A stretch of DNA of 64,000 bases from Pseudaquidulcibacter saccharophilus. GTDB lineage: Bacteria > Pseudomonadota > Alphaproteobacteria > Caulobacterales > Aquidulcibacteraceae. A program made the translations under genes and the position numbers. Position 1 is the stretch's first letter; the number at the start of each line of letters is the position of its first letter. Under the pieces are notes generated by a model, which saw only the letters and a list, made by a program, of their open reading frames with translations, searched no databases and had not been told where the DNA came from. The DNA lies in contig NZ_JAHWUS010000003.1 in the NCBI RefSeq assembly GCF_019455445.1, positions 248,001 through 312,000 on the forward strand, given 5' to 3'. Positions 17,008-27,082 of the stretch are shown one piece after another.

Positions 17008-17946
17008 TTAAAATATTATCCAGCTTACCAAAACCACGCATACAATTGCGCCCGTCATCAAAAGACCGGCGTTTTTGTTTTGCCGAAAAAGCTTGGTGAA
17101 ATCGGTTTCGCCCGCCACAAGGGCATCATATTGTTTTTTCAAACTTAGGCCAAAAAGTGCGGCAAATGGAAGGGCGGCAAGGGTTGCAAAACTACCCTCT
17201 GCGGCAAGGAAAATCGCAAACATAAAACAAATCATGGTTGCGATATAAAACCCCTTGACCCAACTTGGTGCATTATCGCCAAATTTGCGGGCGGTTGATT
17301 TAACGCCGATTAAGGCATCATCTTGCACATCGCTCATGGCATAGATGGTGTCATAACCAAGGGTCCAGAAAATGCCGCCAAGCCAGAATAGAAATGTCGC
17401 GGGTGTAAGTTGTGATGCAACCGCCGCATAGCCAACCAAAACACCCCAATTAAACGTCATGCCAAGCCATGCTTGGGGCCACCATGTAATCCGCTTCATG
17501 AAGGGATAGGCAACAAACATCGGAATTGACCATAGCGCAACAATTTGCGCAACTTTTGGCAAAAGCAATAAGACAATGAGCCCTACAAACAATTGCGCCC
17601 CAAGCCACATATAGGCCTGTTTGGTGGTTACTGCCCCGCTTGGTAATGGTCGCTGTGCGGTGCGTTCAACCTTTGCGTCAAAGTCTTTGTCGGCAAGGTC
17701 ATTAATGGTGCAACCCGCCCCCCGCATTGCGACCGCACCGATAAACCATAATATCACAAGGAATAAATCATAAAATGAAAAGCCAACGCCAATCCGCCCT
17801 AATGCTTGCCCCATAAGGCACGGAATGCCCAAAAGCCAAAAGCCAATAGGGCGATCAAATCGGGATAATTGCAAATATGGTTTTAGCTTGTCGGGCGCTT
17901 TGTAAACAAAGCTATTATTTATTGCGTCTTTTGGTTTGTTGCTCAT
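17008..17946 (-). CDS. ubiA: 4-hydroxybenzoate polyprenyltransferase
   Basis: 312 residues with about eight to nine membrane helices. Both Asp-rich motifs that bind Mg-prenyl diphosphate are present: NDLADKDFD (about 84-92, after RGAGCTI) and YAMSDVQDD (about 207-215). The start of the catalytic core shows SRFDRPIGFWLLGIPCLMG. It prenylates 4-hydroxybenzoate in ubiquinone synthesis at the inner membrane. Monocistronic here and convergent with fliP. Confidence 0.95.
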   Translation of the reverse strand: MSNKPKDAINNSFVYKAPDKLKPYLQLSRFDRPIGFWLLGIPCLMGQALGRIGVGFSFYDLFLVILWFIGAVAMRGAGCTINDLADKDFDAKVERTAQRPLPSGAVTTKQAYMWLGAQLFVGLIVLLLLPKVAQIVALWSIPMFVAYPFMKRITWWPQAWLGMTFNWGVLVGYAAVASQLTPATFLFWLGGIFWTLGYDTIYAMSDVQDDALIGVKSTARKFGDNAPSWVKGFYIATMICFMFAIFLAAEGSFATLAALPFAALFGLSLKKQYDALVAGETDFTKLFRQNKNAGLLMTGAIVCVVLVSWIIF

Positions 17947-18110
17947 TCGTCTTTATTAGACAATGATTATAAAAACCACAATCGCAAGCGCCGAATTTTT
18001 CCGCCTAATATTAAATAAGTTTAATCAGGATGTGGCGACAGCTTTATAAAATAATGTCGTTAAAAAATACAGCAACGAGGGAAGTTAATAATTTTTCTAA
18101 GAGGTGTAAA

Positions 18111-18401
18111 ATGACAAAAATAAATAATAAAATTATCGCAGCGTCTGTAATATCTTCAATCTTATTCGCATCAGGCATGGCATTTGCCGCGCCGCAGCCC
18201 GCACCAGTTGCAGTGCCAATGAATGGCCCAATGAATGGTCAGATGTATGCTGGTCCAAATGATGCACAGCCGCACCATATTTATAAAAAACCTGTTAAAC
18301 ATCAACGTTATGTTTATGTGCGCAAGAAAAACGGCAAAGTAGTTAAAGTAGATTGCTGGAAAAAACAGAATAAACACCAACGTGTATGCTATGCACGCTA
18401 A
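18111..18401 (+). CDS. Small exported basic protein of unknown function
   Basis: 96 residues from the ATG at 18111, preceded by GAGGTGTAAA; an upstream in-frame start at 18030 lacks a ribosome site. A signal peptide ends near AFA-AP (about 25). A Pro/Met-Asn-Gly-rich linker (PMNGPMNGQM) and a Lys/Arg/His-rich C-terminal half with two cysteines (VDCWKKQ and RVCYAR) follow. The pattern is that of small periplasmic or surface proteins; no family is recognised. It stands alone, with its own terminator. Confidence 0.65.
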   Translation: MTKINNKIIAASVISSILFASGMAFAAPQPAPVAVPMNGPMNGQMYAGPNDAQPHHIYKKPVKHQRYVYVRKKNGKVVKVDCWKKQNKHQRVCYAR

Positions 18402-18436
18402 ATAAAACCCATAACAATAAGTTCCCCTAAAAAATC

Positions 18437-18475
18437 TTGCCGCATCAATTTTAGTGTTGGTGCGGCTTTTTTTGC
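18437..18475 (+). terminator. Rho-independent terminator
   Basis: The stem GCCGCA...TGCGGC, extended by TCAA/TTGG, lies at 18439-18466 and is followed by a seven-T run, 40 bp after the small exported protein. Confidence 0.85.
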
Positions 18476-18534
18476 AATTGCATTTGTTCATCAAGTTTGG
18501 CAAAGTCAAACCAACAAATAATAAAGGGGATTAA

Positions 18535-19548
<1,014 letters not shown>

Positions 19549-19563
19549 GTTATATTTTATTTG

Positions 19564-20754
19564 CTATAAAATTTCTTTGTCAGTAAAATTAAGCTTAAAT
19601 ATTATTTGTCCATCTTTATCTGACTTACATTCGGCATTTGATATTGCGCAAACAGGGTCGTTACTTTCAAACCACTCTAAAAAATGTTTTGCAAGTAAAT
19701 ATTTTAATCTATTGGGTGTTCGAGTTCCGATGGTATTTATGTGCATGTTTCCTTTTCTTGGTATATTATCTTCAGGATTTGTAAAAATGAAATCTACTGT
19801 ATATGACATTGTAGCACCATTGTTTTTGGAAATTTGATTGAATTTTTCTTCGATTTGTTCTGAGAATAAAGGAAGACAAAAATTTTGTGCTGTTAGCATA
19901 GCTATTTGTAAAGACAAAACGGCAAGCTCTTCATAGTCTAATTGATTATGAGGCTTCCATCCGCTAACCCTAGATTTATTTGCATGAAATAAAAAACCTC
20001 TTTCCACCACTAGTTTTTCAATAATTTCATCTTCGTTTAAATCTTTAATAAATGTCGTTCTCTTTGATTTTAAACTACGTGTAAAAGGATTCGTATTCCA
20101 TTCTGATTTTGTTTGTTTAATATACTCAAATAACTGTCTATTGTTTTTAAGCTCGCTGATTAGGTGATTACTTTTTATCTTCCCATTTCCAAATACCCCA
20201 TCAATAATCAGAAATGAATATCTGAAAGAATCTATGTAACGTTCGTCTATCAATGACTTACGCGCTACGTCTAGTAATGATGCCTCATAGTATGGAGGCA
20301 TGTTTGCAGAATCTTCGGCTAAGAAAAGAGCTCTAGAAACCAAGTCAAAGGGAAGGTTTAACGGTTTGTGCTCAAGCTTACTTTCAAAATAGGGGAGCAA
20401 TATTTTGTCATTTTCTTCCGAGGTTTCTGCTTCATATTCGACCCTAAATGCTTTCCGTTCAATTGCTAATTCTATATCAAAATAGCACTTCAGGTATGTG
20501 ACCGCAGAAATTATAATGTTGGATATTTTAAAATGGTTAGCATCATCAAGATTTATTGAGGGAATATCTCCTACTTTCACAGGTTTATGAAATTTAGGCG
20601 CATGTTCGACTGGTACATTTGATTCAGTATATTTAATACATTCAATAAAATCACCATTTTTAATAAACGATATAATCCCTCTGCCTATATTTATTGGCCA
20701 AAAGTCTTCAAGAATAAGTTTGGTCTTTATTCTAAAGATATAGGTAACTTTCAA
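19564..20754 (-). CDS. Protein of unknown function, possibly acquired
   Basis: 396 residues with no recognisable family, signal peptide or membrane helix. It is rich in charged and aromatic residues and looks like a soluble two-part protein: a beta-rich N-terminal half (1-200) and a helical centre near 190-300, with RSFLIIDGVFGN-type and FTRSLKSKRTTFIKDLNEDE-type segments. Base composition is more AT-rich, with rarer codons (TTA, ATA, AGA), than its neighbours add and aroC, suggesting transfer. It lies 15 bp downstream of aroC on the same strand, so it may be read through from it. No partner genes are nearby. Confidence 0.6.
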   Translation of the reverse strand: MKVTYIFRIKTKLILEDFWPINIGRGIISFIKNGDFIECIKYTESNVPVEHAPKFHKPVKVGDIPSINLDDANHFKISNIIISAVTYLKCYFDIELAIERKAFRVEYEAETSEENDKILLPYFESKLEHKPLNLPFDLVSRALFLAEDSANMPPYYEASLLDVARKSLIDERYIDSFRYSFLIIDGVFGNGKIKSNHLISELKNNRQLFEYIKQTKSEWNTNPFTRSLKSKRTTFIKDLNEDEIIEKLVVERGFLFHANKSRVSGWKPHNQLDYEELAVLSLQIAMLTAQNFCLPLFSEQIEEKFNQISKNNGATMSYTVDFIFTNPEDNIPRKGNMHINTIGTRTPNRLKYLLAKHFLEWFESNDPVCAISNAECKSDKDGQIIFKLNFTDKEIL

Positions 20755-20769
20755 TTTAGCACCAATTTC

Positions 20770-21861
20770 TCATCCAATTTGTCCCCGATGTCGTAACTTT
20801 GCATCCGCAAGAACGCATGCCATCATTGCCTCGGCAACCGGAACGGCACGAATACCCACGCATGGGTCGTGGCGGCCTTTGGTGATTATGTCGATTTCTT
20901 CAAGCTTGCGATTCAATGATTTAACGGGGGTCAAAAGTGAGGATGTGGGTTTAATCGCCATGCGCACCACGATATCTTGCCCGGTTGAAAGCCCCGCCAA
21001 AACCCCGCCATTATTATTGGAACGGAATGCAACATTGCCGTCACTATCAAGATACATTTCATCGGCATTTTGCGGGCCTTCAAGTTCCGCCGCGCCAAAG
21101 CCCGCACCAATCTCAACACCCTTTACGGCATTGATGGACATCATTGCCATTGCAAGCTCGGAATCAATTTTGCCATAAATCGGCGCGCCCCAACCTGCGG
21201 GAACGCCTTTTGCAATCACCTCAACTACCGCACCAATTGATGACCCGTTTTTACGGATGCCGTCCAAATATTCTTCCCAAACCGGCACTATTTCGGCATC
21301 GGGTGAAAAGAATGGATTATTATTGATTTCCTCAAGTGAGAAATTATCGCGGTTGATTTTATGGGGCCCAATTTGGGTTAGATAGCCAATGATTTCAATG
21401 CCGTTACCTAATACTTTGCGCGCCACCGCACCCGCCGCAACCCGTGCCGCAGTTTCGCGGGCAGAGGTTCGACCACCACCACGATAGTCACGGAAACCAT
21501 ATTTTTGATCATAGGTATAATCGCCATGCCCTGGGCGCCATGCCTTGGCAATATCGCCATAGTCTTTGGAGCGTTGGTCGGTATTACGTATCATCAATGA
21601 AATTGGGGTTCCGGTTGTAACCTGTCCATTTGTGTCATCATCTTCAAAGACGCCCGAAAGGATTTCGACCAAATCGGCCTCTTGCCGTTGGGTTACAAAC
21701 TTGCTTTGCCCTGGTTTACGCTTATCAAGAAAACCTTGAATATCATCTTCGGTCAGTGGGATATTGGGTGGGCAGCCATCGATAACGCAACCCAATGCCT
21801 TACCATGCGATTCCCCCCATGTTGTAACCCTAAACAAATGACCGAATGTATTGTGCGACAT
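20770..21861 (-). CDS. aroC: Chorismate synthase
   Basis: 363 residues, standard length. FMN and substrate motifs are intact: N-terminal [40 protein letters not shown] (about 127-146), and [20 protein letters not shown] near the C-terminus. It converts EPSP to chorismate, the last common step to aromatic amino acids. Divergent from the marR gene. Confidence 0.98.
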   Translation of the reverse strand: MSHNTFGHLFRVTTWGESHGKALGCVIDGCPPNIPLTEDDIQGFLDKRKPGQSKFVTQRQEADLVEILSGVFEDDDTNGQVTTGTPISLMIRNTDQRSKDYGDIAKAWRPGHGDYTYDQKYGFRDYRGGGRTSARETAARVAAGAVARKVLGNGIEIIGYLTQIGPHKINRDNFSLEEINNNPFFSPDAEIVPVWEEYLDGIRKNGSSIGAVVEVIAKGVPAGWGAPIYGKIDSELAMAMMSINAVKGVEIGAGFGAAELEGPQNADEMYLDSDGNVAFRSNNNGGVLAGLSTGQDIVVRMAIKPTSSLLTPVKSLNRKLEEIDIITKGRHDPCVGIRAVPVAEAMMACVLADAKLRHRGQIG

Positions 21862-21915
21862 GATTTTCTCTTGAGATAAAATTCTTATGTTCTCTAAAGC
21901 CGATTTCTTTATAAA

Positions 21916-21987
21916 TTACAATTGTAAATTTTGATATACTGCGCGAAGTAATTGACAATTAATATTCAAAATGACAATATATTGTCA
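21916..21987. promoter_or_regulatory. Paired palindromic operators before the marR gene
   Basis: Two palindromes with the same ACAAT/ATTGT arms lie here: TTACAATTGTAA (21916-21927) and the perfect 16-mer TGACAATATATTGTCA (21972-21987). A lone TTGACAAT half-site sits between them (21952-21959) and doubles as a -35-like TTGACA. The second palindrome ends 14 bp before the marR ATG. The layout fits autorepression by the dimeric MarR protein; the -10 box is not clear. Confidence 0.6.
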
Positions 21988-22001
21988 ATATGAGGAATGT
22001 A

Positions 22002-22451
22002 ATGGATAAAATCTCAGAATTTAGTTTGCAGGTTTTTGAACTTAATGGACTTTTTATCGGAATTGGTGATGCTGCTTTAAAACCTTTAGGCATCACGAGT
22101 GCAAAGTGGCAAGTTTTAGGAACTGCTAGTATGGGCAAAGCCCAGCTAAGTGTGCCGCATATTGCAAAATTAATCGGTCAAAGCAGACAAGCAACCCAAA
22201 AAACTGCAAATGACTTAGTTAGATTGGGATTGGCAGAATTTCACGAAAATGAATTCCACAAGAAATCTAAACTCTTTGTACCAACACAAAAAGGGTTAGA
22301 TACTCATAAATTGGCATTGGAAATTTGGATGAAAATATCAAACTCAATTATTTCACAAATCGCCCCAGATGAGTTGTTGAGGGCAATTAAAATAAATGAT
22401 GAATTAATTGGCATCCTACGCAAAATAAATGGTGGTAATCATGATAAGTAA
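22002..22451 (+). CDS. MarR-family transcriptional regulator
   Basis: 149 residues from the ATG at 22002, which has GAGGA five bases upstream; the ATG at 21990 lies before that site. The winged-helix core spans about 30-100: VPHIAKLIGQSRQATQKTAN (helix-turn-helix), LVRLGLAEFHEN, and the wing with KKSKLFVPTQKGLDT. N- and C-terminal helices form the dimer. It probably represses its own operon through the palindromes immediately upstream. The downstream membrane-protein gene starts inside its last 11 bases. Confidence 0.9.
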   Translation: MDKISEFSLQVFELNGLFIGIGDAALKPLGITSAKWQVLGTASMGKAQLSVPHIAKLIGQSRQATQKTANDLVRLGLAEFHENEFHKKSKLFVPTQKGLDTHKLALEIWMKISNSIISQIAPDELLRAIKINDELIGILRKINGGNHDK

Positions 22452-22878
22452 AGTTCATAAAACGGCTGCAATAGTTGCGTTTTTATGCCTTGTTAGTTTT
22501 TGGACGCTTTCATTAATAACTGAAATCAATGCTGACAAAGCTTTTTTTGGATTCGTAAGAACCTACATTTTTTACACAATGTTCGTAATGATTGCCGCAA
22601 TTATAATTACTGCTGTAACTGGCTTTAAAATTGCAAAAAAAATGCGTGGTCCAATTATTGAGAATAAGAAAAAACGTATGCCATTCATAGGATTGAATGG
22701 CGCAATAGTTTTATTACCATTGGCAATTATTTTATTTATGTATTCAAATGAAACTATACTAAAGGGGCAAGAGGGTATGGTTGATACTTTGCGCCTAATT
22801 GAATTAATTTTTGGCGCTATCAACATTATTTTAATATCTTTAAATATCAAAGATGGATTAAAACTAAAGCGCAAATAA
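22441..22878 (+). CDS. Four-helix membrane protein coupled to MarR
   Basis: 145 residues from the ATG at 22441. Four hydrophobic segments lie at about 8-30, 43-65, 80-99 and 117-137, with short positively charged links (KKMRG, KKKRMP) on the cytoplasmic side. No family is recognised. The start codon overlaps the marR stop region by 11 bases and has GGTGG upstream, so translation is coupled and the protein is likely the regulated target of the MarR repressor. Efflux accessory, stress or redox membrane roles are all possible. Confidence 0.75.
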   Translation: MISKVHKTAAIVAFLCLVSFWTLSLITEINADKAFFGFVRTYIFYTMFVMIAAIIITAVTGFKIAKKMRGPIIENKKKRMPFIGLNGAIVLLPLAIILFMYSNETILKGQEGMVDTLRLIELIFGAINIILISLNIKDGLKLKRK

Positions 22879-22909
22879 AAAAAGCCCCGCTTTTGACGGC
22901 GGGGCTTTT
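22877..22909. terminator. Bidirectional rho-independent terminator
   Basis: The stem GCCCCGC (22884-22890)/GCGGGGC (22899-22905) is flanked by an A-run on the left and TTTTA on the right. It serves the marR operon and the convergent TBDR 3. Confidence 0.92.
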
Positions 22910-22930
22910 AAGGTTGCGTTATGAAACTGA

Positions 22931-25165
22931 TTAGAATTTAACTTTGCCTTCAACGCCCCAAACGCGTGGGTTGTTGGTAAAGCCAGTTAATTGAACAAAG
23001 TCGAGGCCGCCAACCAAACGTTTTTCATTGGTTATGTTGCGTCCATATGCGGCGATTTCATATTTGTCGCCAATTATATAGCCAACACGTGCGCCGCCTT
23101 CCCAGAAGCCGCCTTCGGTATATTCGATTGATTTATAAAGGAAGAAATTGGTTTCGCCTTTATATGCCCAATCGGTTTGGAAATATAAATCATTGCCATT
23201 TTCAAGTGGCAATGTGTATTTCGCGCCAACGTCTCCAATCCATTTAGGTGCGTTCGGGAATGGGTTGCCATCAACCAATGCTTTGCCATTTACAACTGGG
23301 CTAAGGACGGTACAAACATTAAAGCTACAAGGGGCAACACCAAGTTTTGAATCTTCAATTTTTGTATCGTTTAATGATACCGATGCATTCAATGAAAGAT
23401 TATTGGTTGGACGCCATTTAAGCTCGGCTTCAAAGCCTTTGCCATAACCTTTGTTGGCATTCAAAAGACGTGCTACGTTGCTATCACCGCCGATTGCAGT
23501 AAGCTGCATATCGTCAATCATATAGGCATAGACAGAAAGGTCAAAGCTTACGCGGCGGTTAAAGCCATAAGTTTTTATACCGCCCTCGATAGAGGTTGAA
23601 TATTCAGATTTTGCGGTGGTGATAACTGGCCCCAAAGCAGGGTCTGCAAACAAGATTCGCCCCTGAATTGCCGGTGCACGATAACCACGTGCAACGCGGG
23701 TATAGAAGTTTGTATCAGGGCTTGCTTTATATACCGCAGATAAATCCCATGAAACCGCAGAATCGCTCAAAGAAACTGGGGTAGGGGTCAAACCATCGGT
23801 TGAACGGGTTGCACCAAAGGTTTTCTTGTCATCGGTATAACGAACGCCAGCAGTTACGCTTAGGGCGTCTGATAATTTATATGTACCAGAGCCAAAGACC
23901 GCCCAAGATTCAGTTTTTTGGTGCTGTTTGCCATAACCAAACCATGCATCATCGGTGTTGGCATAATAGCCATATGTTGAGATTTTGGCATCTTCATGGA
24001 AATAATAAAGACCGGTTTGCCAGTTGAATTTTGCGGCCTTGTCGTTAGCAAGACGGAATTCTTGGGTGATTTGTTGAAGGTAATCAACCTTGTCCGCAGA
24101 ATCAGAGCTGAAAGGAACGGTAAGGCTTGAACCATCCACGTCACCACGGCTTGAATATTCAAGATTTTCAATATCTGAAATTGAAGTAAGGGTTAAATCA
24201 CCAAAATGAAGGTTTGATTTAATAAAGCCGCCAGTGGTTTTGATTGATTGCGGGTTGCCATTACCACCATCAAAATTAACAGTATCCCACTTAAAGTCTG
24301 GATTTACGCCACGTTGCCCCTTGGTCATAATTCCGGTGCGGAATAATTGCGCGGTTGCATCAACATCGCGGTGGTGCACGCTTAAAAGAGTGTCGAAATT
24401 ATCGGTTGGTTGCCATAATAATTGTGCGCGAACCGCAGTATCATCATAACCGCCAATTTTCTTGTCTGGTGCAGGGCCAGTATTATTAACCCAATCACCC
24501 AAATGTGAATATAATGCAGAAACGCGGAACGACAGGGTGTCAGTAATTTTTGCGCCATATGCACCTTCGGCATCAACACCGTCATAAGTGCGGTAGCCGG
24601 CTTTTAAATAGCCATTGCTATCATCGCCTGGCTTAACACTATCAAATTTCAATATACCAGCAGGGGTGTTACGACCAAATAATGTCCCCTGTGGTCCACG
24701 AAGAAGTTCAACACTTGCAACGTCAAAAATTGGGAAGCCTTTTAGGGCAGGGTTTTCATAAACAACTTCGTCATACACGAATGAAACTGGTTGTGATGCG
24801 TTCAAATCAAAGTCGGTATTACCAAGACCGCGAATATAAGCGCGCGGTGCAGCCCGTCCGTTAGAGCTTTCAATAACCAATGAAGGTAAACGAGCTGAAA
24901 GCAATGTCATATCAGTTGCACCACCCGCCGCAGTAGCGTTGGTAAGTGCGTCCCCACGAAGGGCACCGATTGAAATCGGAACGTCTTTTGCGGCTTCTGA
25001 TTTTTTACGCGCAGTAACAACCACTATTTCAACTGATTTGTCGTCATTTTGCGCTTGCGTTTGCGCCTGTGCCATCGTTGGGCTTATGATAAAAGGTAGC
25101 GTTGTAGCGCCAACAGCCGCGATCAATACCGCAAGGCTAGGCTTGGTTTTAAGGATATTTTTCAT
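22931..25165 (-). CDS. TonB-dependent outer-membrane receptor 3
   Basis: 744 residues from the ATG at 25165 (GGGGAA just upstream); an earlier start at 25207 would place 14 extra residues before the signal peptide. The signal peptide ends near AQA-QT (about 35). The plug shows VEIVVVTARKKSEAAKDVPIS, IRGLGNTDFDLNASQPVSF and VELLRGPQGTLFGRNTPAG, the fingerprint of the FyuA/siderophore-like receptors common in sphingomonads, distinct from TBDR 1, 2 and 4. It ends VWGVEGKVKF with the terminal Phe. No TonB, ABC or siderophore gene accompanies it. Confidence 0.95.
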   Translation of the reverse strand: MKNILKTKPSLAVLIAAVGATTLPFIISPTMAQAQTQAQNDDKSVEIVVVTARKKSEAAKDVPISIGALRGDALTNATAAGGATDMTLLSARLPSLVIESSNGRAAPRAYIRGLGNTDFDLNASQPVSFVYDEVVYENPALKGFPIFDVASVELLRGPQGTLFGRNTPAGILKFDSVKPGDDSNGYLKAGYRTYDGVDAEGAYGAKITDTLSFRVSALYSHLGDWVNNTGPAPDKKIGGYDDTAVRAQLLWQPTDNFDTLLSVHHRDVDATAQLFRTGIMTKGQRGVNPDFKWDTVNFDGGNGNPQSIKTTGGFIKSNLHFGDLTLTSISDIENLEYSSRGDVDGSSLTVPFSSDSADKVDYLQQITQEFRLANDKAAKFNWQTGLYYFHEDAKISTYGYYANTDDAWFGYGKQHQKTESWAVFGSGTYKLSDALSVTAGVRYTDDKKTFGATRSTDGLTPTPVSLSDSAVSWDLSAVYKASPDTNFYTRVARGYRAPAIQGRILFADPALGPVITTAKSEYSTSIEGGIKTYGFNRRVSFDLSVYAYMIDDMQLTAIGGDSNVARLLNANKGYGKGFEAELKWRPTNNLSLNASVSLNDTKIEDSKLGVAPCSFNVCTVLSPVVNGKALVDGNPFPNAPKWIGDVGAKYTLPLENGNDLYFQTDWAYKGETNFFLYKSIEYTEGGFWEGGARVGYIIGDKYEIAAYGRNITNEKRLVGGLDFVQLTGFTNNPRVWGVEGKVKF

Positions 25166-25263
25166 GAAGGTTCCCCAAGATTTAGTGAGTCTAAATACTC
25201 GGGGCAATCATTTGGCGACATTCATTGGTTTTATCTACCGTAAGGTTGCAAAAAATTCATAAA

Positions 25264-25297
25264 ACATATGTAAAATATTTAAAAAACCAACATATGT
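25264..25297 (-). promoter_or_regulatory. Twin ACATATGT palindromes upstream of TBDR 3
   Basis: ACATATGT occurs at 25264-25271 and again at 25290-25297, 26 bp centre to centre and about 100-130 bp from the TBDR 3 start. Equal palindromes spaced near 2.5 helical turns could be paired regulator sites. Function is not known. Confidence 0.3.
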
Positions 25298-25475
25298 GCA
25301 ACAAATAAACAATTGTTGCCACCCGTTTCAACTCTGTTTTCACTCTATTTAACTTTGTACCAAATGAATATTAAGCCATTGCGCTTTAACCTAACCTGCT
25401 TTTGGGTAGAATCATTTTTCAACAGCAGAATTATCATTTTAGGACTTGAAAAAATACAAATGGTTTGGCATAGGC

Positions 25476-25519
25476 AGCAATGCGCACCCAAGTCACTCGG
25501 CTCTGGGTGCGATATTGCT
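25476..25519 (+). other. Long hairpin 24 bp upstream of tRNA-Trp
   Basis: The left arm AGCAAT-G-CGCACCCA pairs with TGGGTGCG-AT-ATTGCT across a 13-base loop, giving 14 pairs with one small internal loop. No U-run follows, so it is not a classical terminator. It could be a processing or leader structure of the tRNA-Trp/secE transcript. Confidence 0.5.
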
Positions 25520-25542
25520 TGAGATGGAAACTAATTCGGTAT

Positions 25543-25618
25543 AGGGGTGTAGCTCAGCTGGTAGAGCATCGGTCTCCAAAACCGAGGGTCGTGGGTTCGA
25601 GTCCCTCCGCCCCTGCCA
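25543..25618 (+). tRNA. tRNA-Trp (anticodon CCA)
   Basis: 76 nt including encoded CCA. The acceptor stem AGGGGTG/CGCCCCT, D arm GCTC..GAGC, anticodon arm TCGGT-CTCCAAA-ACCGA and T arm GTGGG-TTCGAGT-CCCTC all pair. Anticodon CCA reads UGG. It sits directly before secE, the arrangement usual in alphaproteobacteria. Confidence 0.98.
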
Positions 25619-25712
25619 CCGAATAGTTTTAATATCAAAAGCAGTGTTTGGGCTTTAAATGTAGTTTTAAAACCCCATTTGGTTCAGACATAAACAATTT
25701 TGGTAAAAAGAT

Positions 25713-25955
25713 ATGACAGAAACGGTTGAGAAAACTAAACCACAGAAAAAGACGTCACCTATGCAATTCTTTAGCGAGGTACGTTCGGAGATGCGCAAAG
25801 TAACATGGGCAACCCGTGGTGAGACTGTTTCTTCTTCAATCCAAGTATTTATCATGGTGGCGATTGCTGCTTTGTTTTTCTATTTGGTTGATGTTATCTT
25901 GCAATATGGTATCGGCGGTCTTTTAAGCTTTGCGGCTGGGCTTGGCGGTAAGTAA
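25713..25955 (+). CDS. secE: Preprotein translocase subunit SecE
   Basis: 80 residues. A charged N-terminus is followed by the conserved amphipathic helix FFSEVRSEMRKVTWATRGET (about 19-38) and a single membrane helix (about 43-65). This is the short, one-helix form. SecE clamps SecY in the inner membrane. It stands between tRNA-Trp and nusG in the conserved order. Confidence 0.97.
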   Translation: MTETVEKTKPQKKTSPMQFFSEVRSEMRKVTWATRGETVSSSIQVFIMVAIAALFFYLVDVILQYGIGGLLSFAAGLGGK

Positions 25956-25989
25956 TTTCTCAATAGTTTTCCTTAGGGGGTTTTAACAA

Positions 25990-26535
25990 ATGTCAGATAA
26001 AGCAAGATGGTATATTGTTCATGCCTACTCAAACTTTGAGAAAAAGGTTGCAGAGGCTATTAAAGAAGCTGCGGTTACCAAGGGCCTTGATAGCTTGGTA
26101 GAGCAAGTTCTTGTTCCTGCTGAAGAGGTTACCGAAGTTGTCCGTGGTCGTAAACGCGTTACAGAACGTAAATTTTTCCCTGGCTACGTCTTGGTGAAAA
26201 TGGTTCTTAACGACGATACTTATCACCTTGTAAAAGAAACACCGCGTGTTACCGGCTTCCTTGGTTCAGATCATGGTAAGCGTCCGGTTCCGGTTACTCA
26301 GGGTGAAGTTGATAGAATTCTTGGTCAGGCTGTCGAAAGTGCAGAGCGTCCTAAAGTGGTCGTTACATTCGAAGTTGGCGAAAAAATTCGTGTTATCGAT
26401 GGTCCATTCAATTCATTTGAAGGTATCGTTGACGAAGTTGATAATGCGAAAGAACGTTTAAAAGTTGGTGTTTCGATTTTTGGTCGCGCAACACCTGTCG
26501 ATTTGGATTTCAATCAGGTGCAAAAAGTCGCCTGA
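25990..26535 (+). CDS. nusG: Transcription termination/antitermination factor NusG
   Basis: 181 residues. The NGN domain opens ARWYIVHAYSNFEKKVAEAI and contains RKFFPGYVLVKM (about 60-71). The C-terminal KOW domain has VGEKIRVIDGPFNSFEGIVD and ERLKVGVSIFGRATPVDLDF. It binds RNA polymerase and couples it to Rho or the ribosome. RBS AGGGGG lies 9 bases before the ATG. 34 bp after secE. Confidence 0.98.
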   Translation: MSDKARWYIVHAYSNFEKKVAEAIKEAAVTKGLDSLVEQVLVPAEEVTEVVRGRKRVTERKFFPGYVLVKMVLNDDTYHLVKETPRVTGFLGSDHGKRPVPVTQGEVDRILGQAVESAERPKVVVTFEVGEKIRVIDGPFNSFEGIVDEVDNAKERLKVGVSIFGRATPVDLDFNQVQKVA

Positions 26536-26641
26536 TTTTAACCGCCCCATTTGGGGCATAACCGGTGGTAGGGGGCTAAAGTCCATTGTTACCCGCACCA
26601 CCAAACCACATGATGCCGAAAGGCATTAAAAGGAGTGGAAC
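26536..26641 (+). promoter_or_regulatory. rplK-rplA leader with hairpins
   Basis: This 106-nt spacer holds GCCCCATTTGGGGC (26544-26557), a GGTGGT...ACCACC pairing (26564-26604) enclosing AGGGGGC, and GATGCCGAAAGGCATT (26611-26627) just before AAGGAG. In other bacteria the L11 leader carries the L1 autoregulatory site. The GGTGGTAGGGGGC portion is a reasonable candidate here, but the match was made by eye. Confidence 0.4.
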
Positions 26642-27070
26642 ATGGCAAAGAAGATTCTCGGGCAGATTAAGCTCGAGGTACCAGCAGGCGAAGCAAAACC
26701 TGCTCCTCCGATTGGTCCAGCTTTGGGTCAACGCGGTTTGAACATTATGGAGTTCTGCAAAGGCTTCAATGCGAAAACTCAAGAGATTGAAAAAGGCACT
26801 CCGATGCCTACAATCATCACTTATTACCAAGACAAAAGCTTCACTTTTGAAATCAAGACCTCACCTGCGTCTTATTATCTTAAAAAAGCTGCTGGTCTTA
26901 AAAGCGGTTCTTCAAAACCTGGTCGTGATAAGTCTGGTGCAGTTACTCAAGCTCAATTGCGTGAAATTGCTGAAATCAAAATGAAAGATCTAAATGCGAA
27001 CACTGTTGAACAAGCGATGAAAATCATTGCGGGTTCTGCGCGTTCTATGGGTCTTGAGATTAAAGACTAA
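26642..27070 (+). CDS. rplK: 50S ribosomal protein L11
   Basis: 142 residues, standard. It begins [20 protein letters not shown] with the [19 protein letters not shown] motif, and the C-terminal rRNA-binding domain has [17 protein letters not shown]. It binds the GTPase-associated centre of 23S rRNA. 12 bp before rplA. Confidence 0.98.
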   Translation: MAKKILGQIKLEVPAGEAKPAPPIGPALGQRGLNIMEFCKGFNAKTQEIEKGTPMPTIITYYQDKSFTFEIKTSPASYYLKKAAGLKSGSSKPGRDKSGAVTQAQLREIAEIKMKDLNANTVEQAMKIIAGSARSMGLEIKD

Positions 27071-27082
27071 GGAGTAGTAGAG

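Larger units (their letters stand above)
25166..25542. other. Gene-free spacer between TBDR 3 and tRNA-Trp
   Basis: 377 bp. The left part is the TBDR 3 leader, with two ACATATGT palindromes at 25264-25271 and 25290-25297. The middle is AT-rich and featureless. The right part carries the long hairpin at 25476-25519 in front of tRNA-Trp. No open frame looks coding. Confidence 0.6.
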
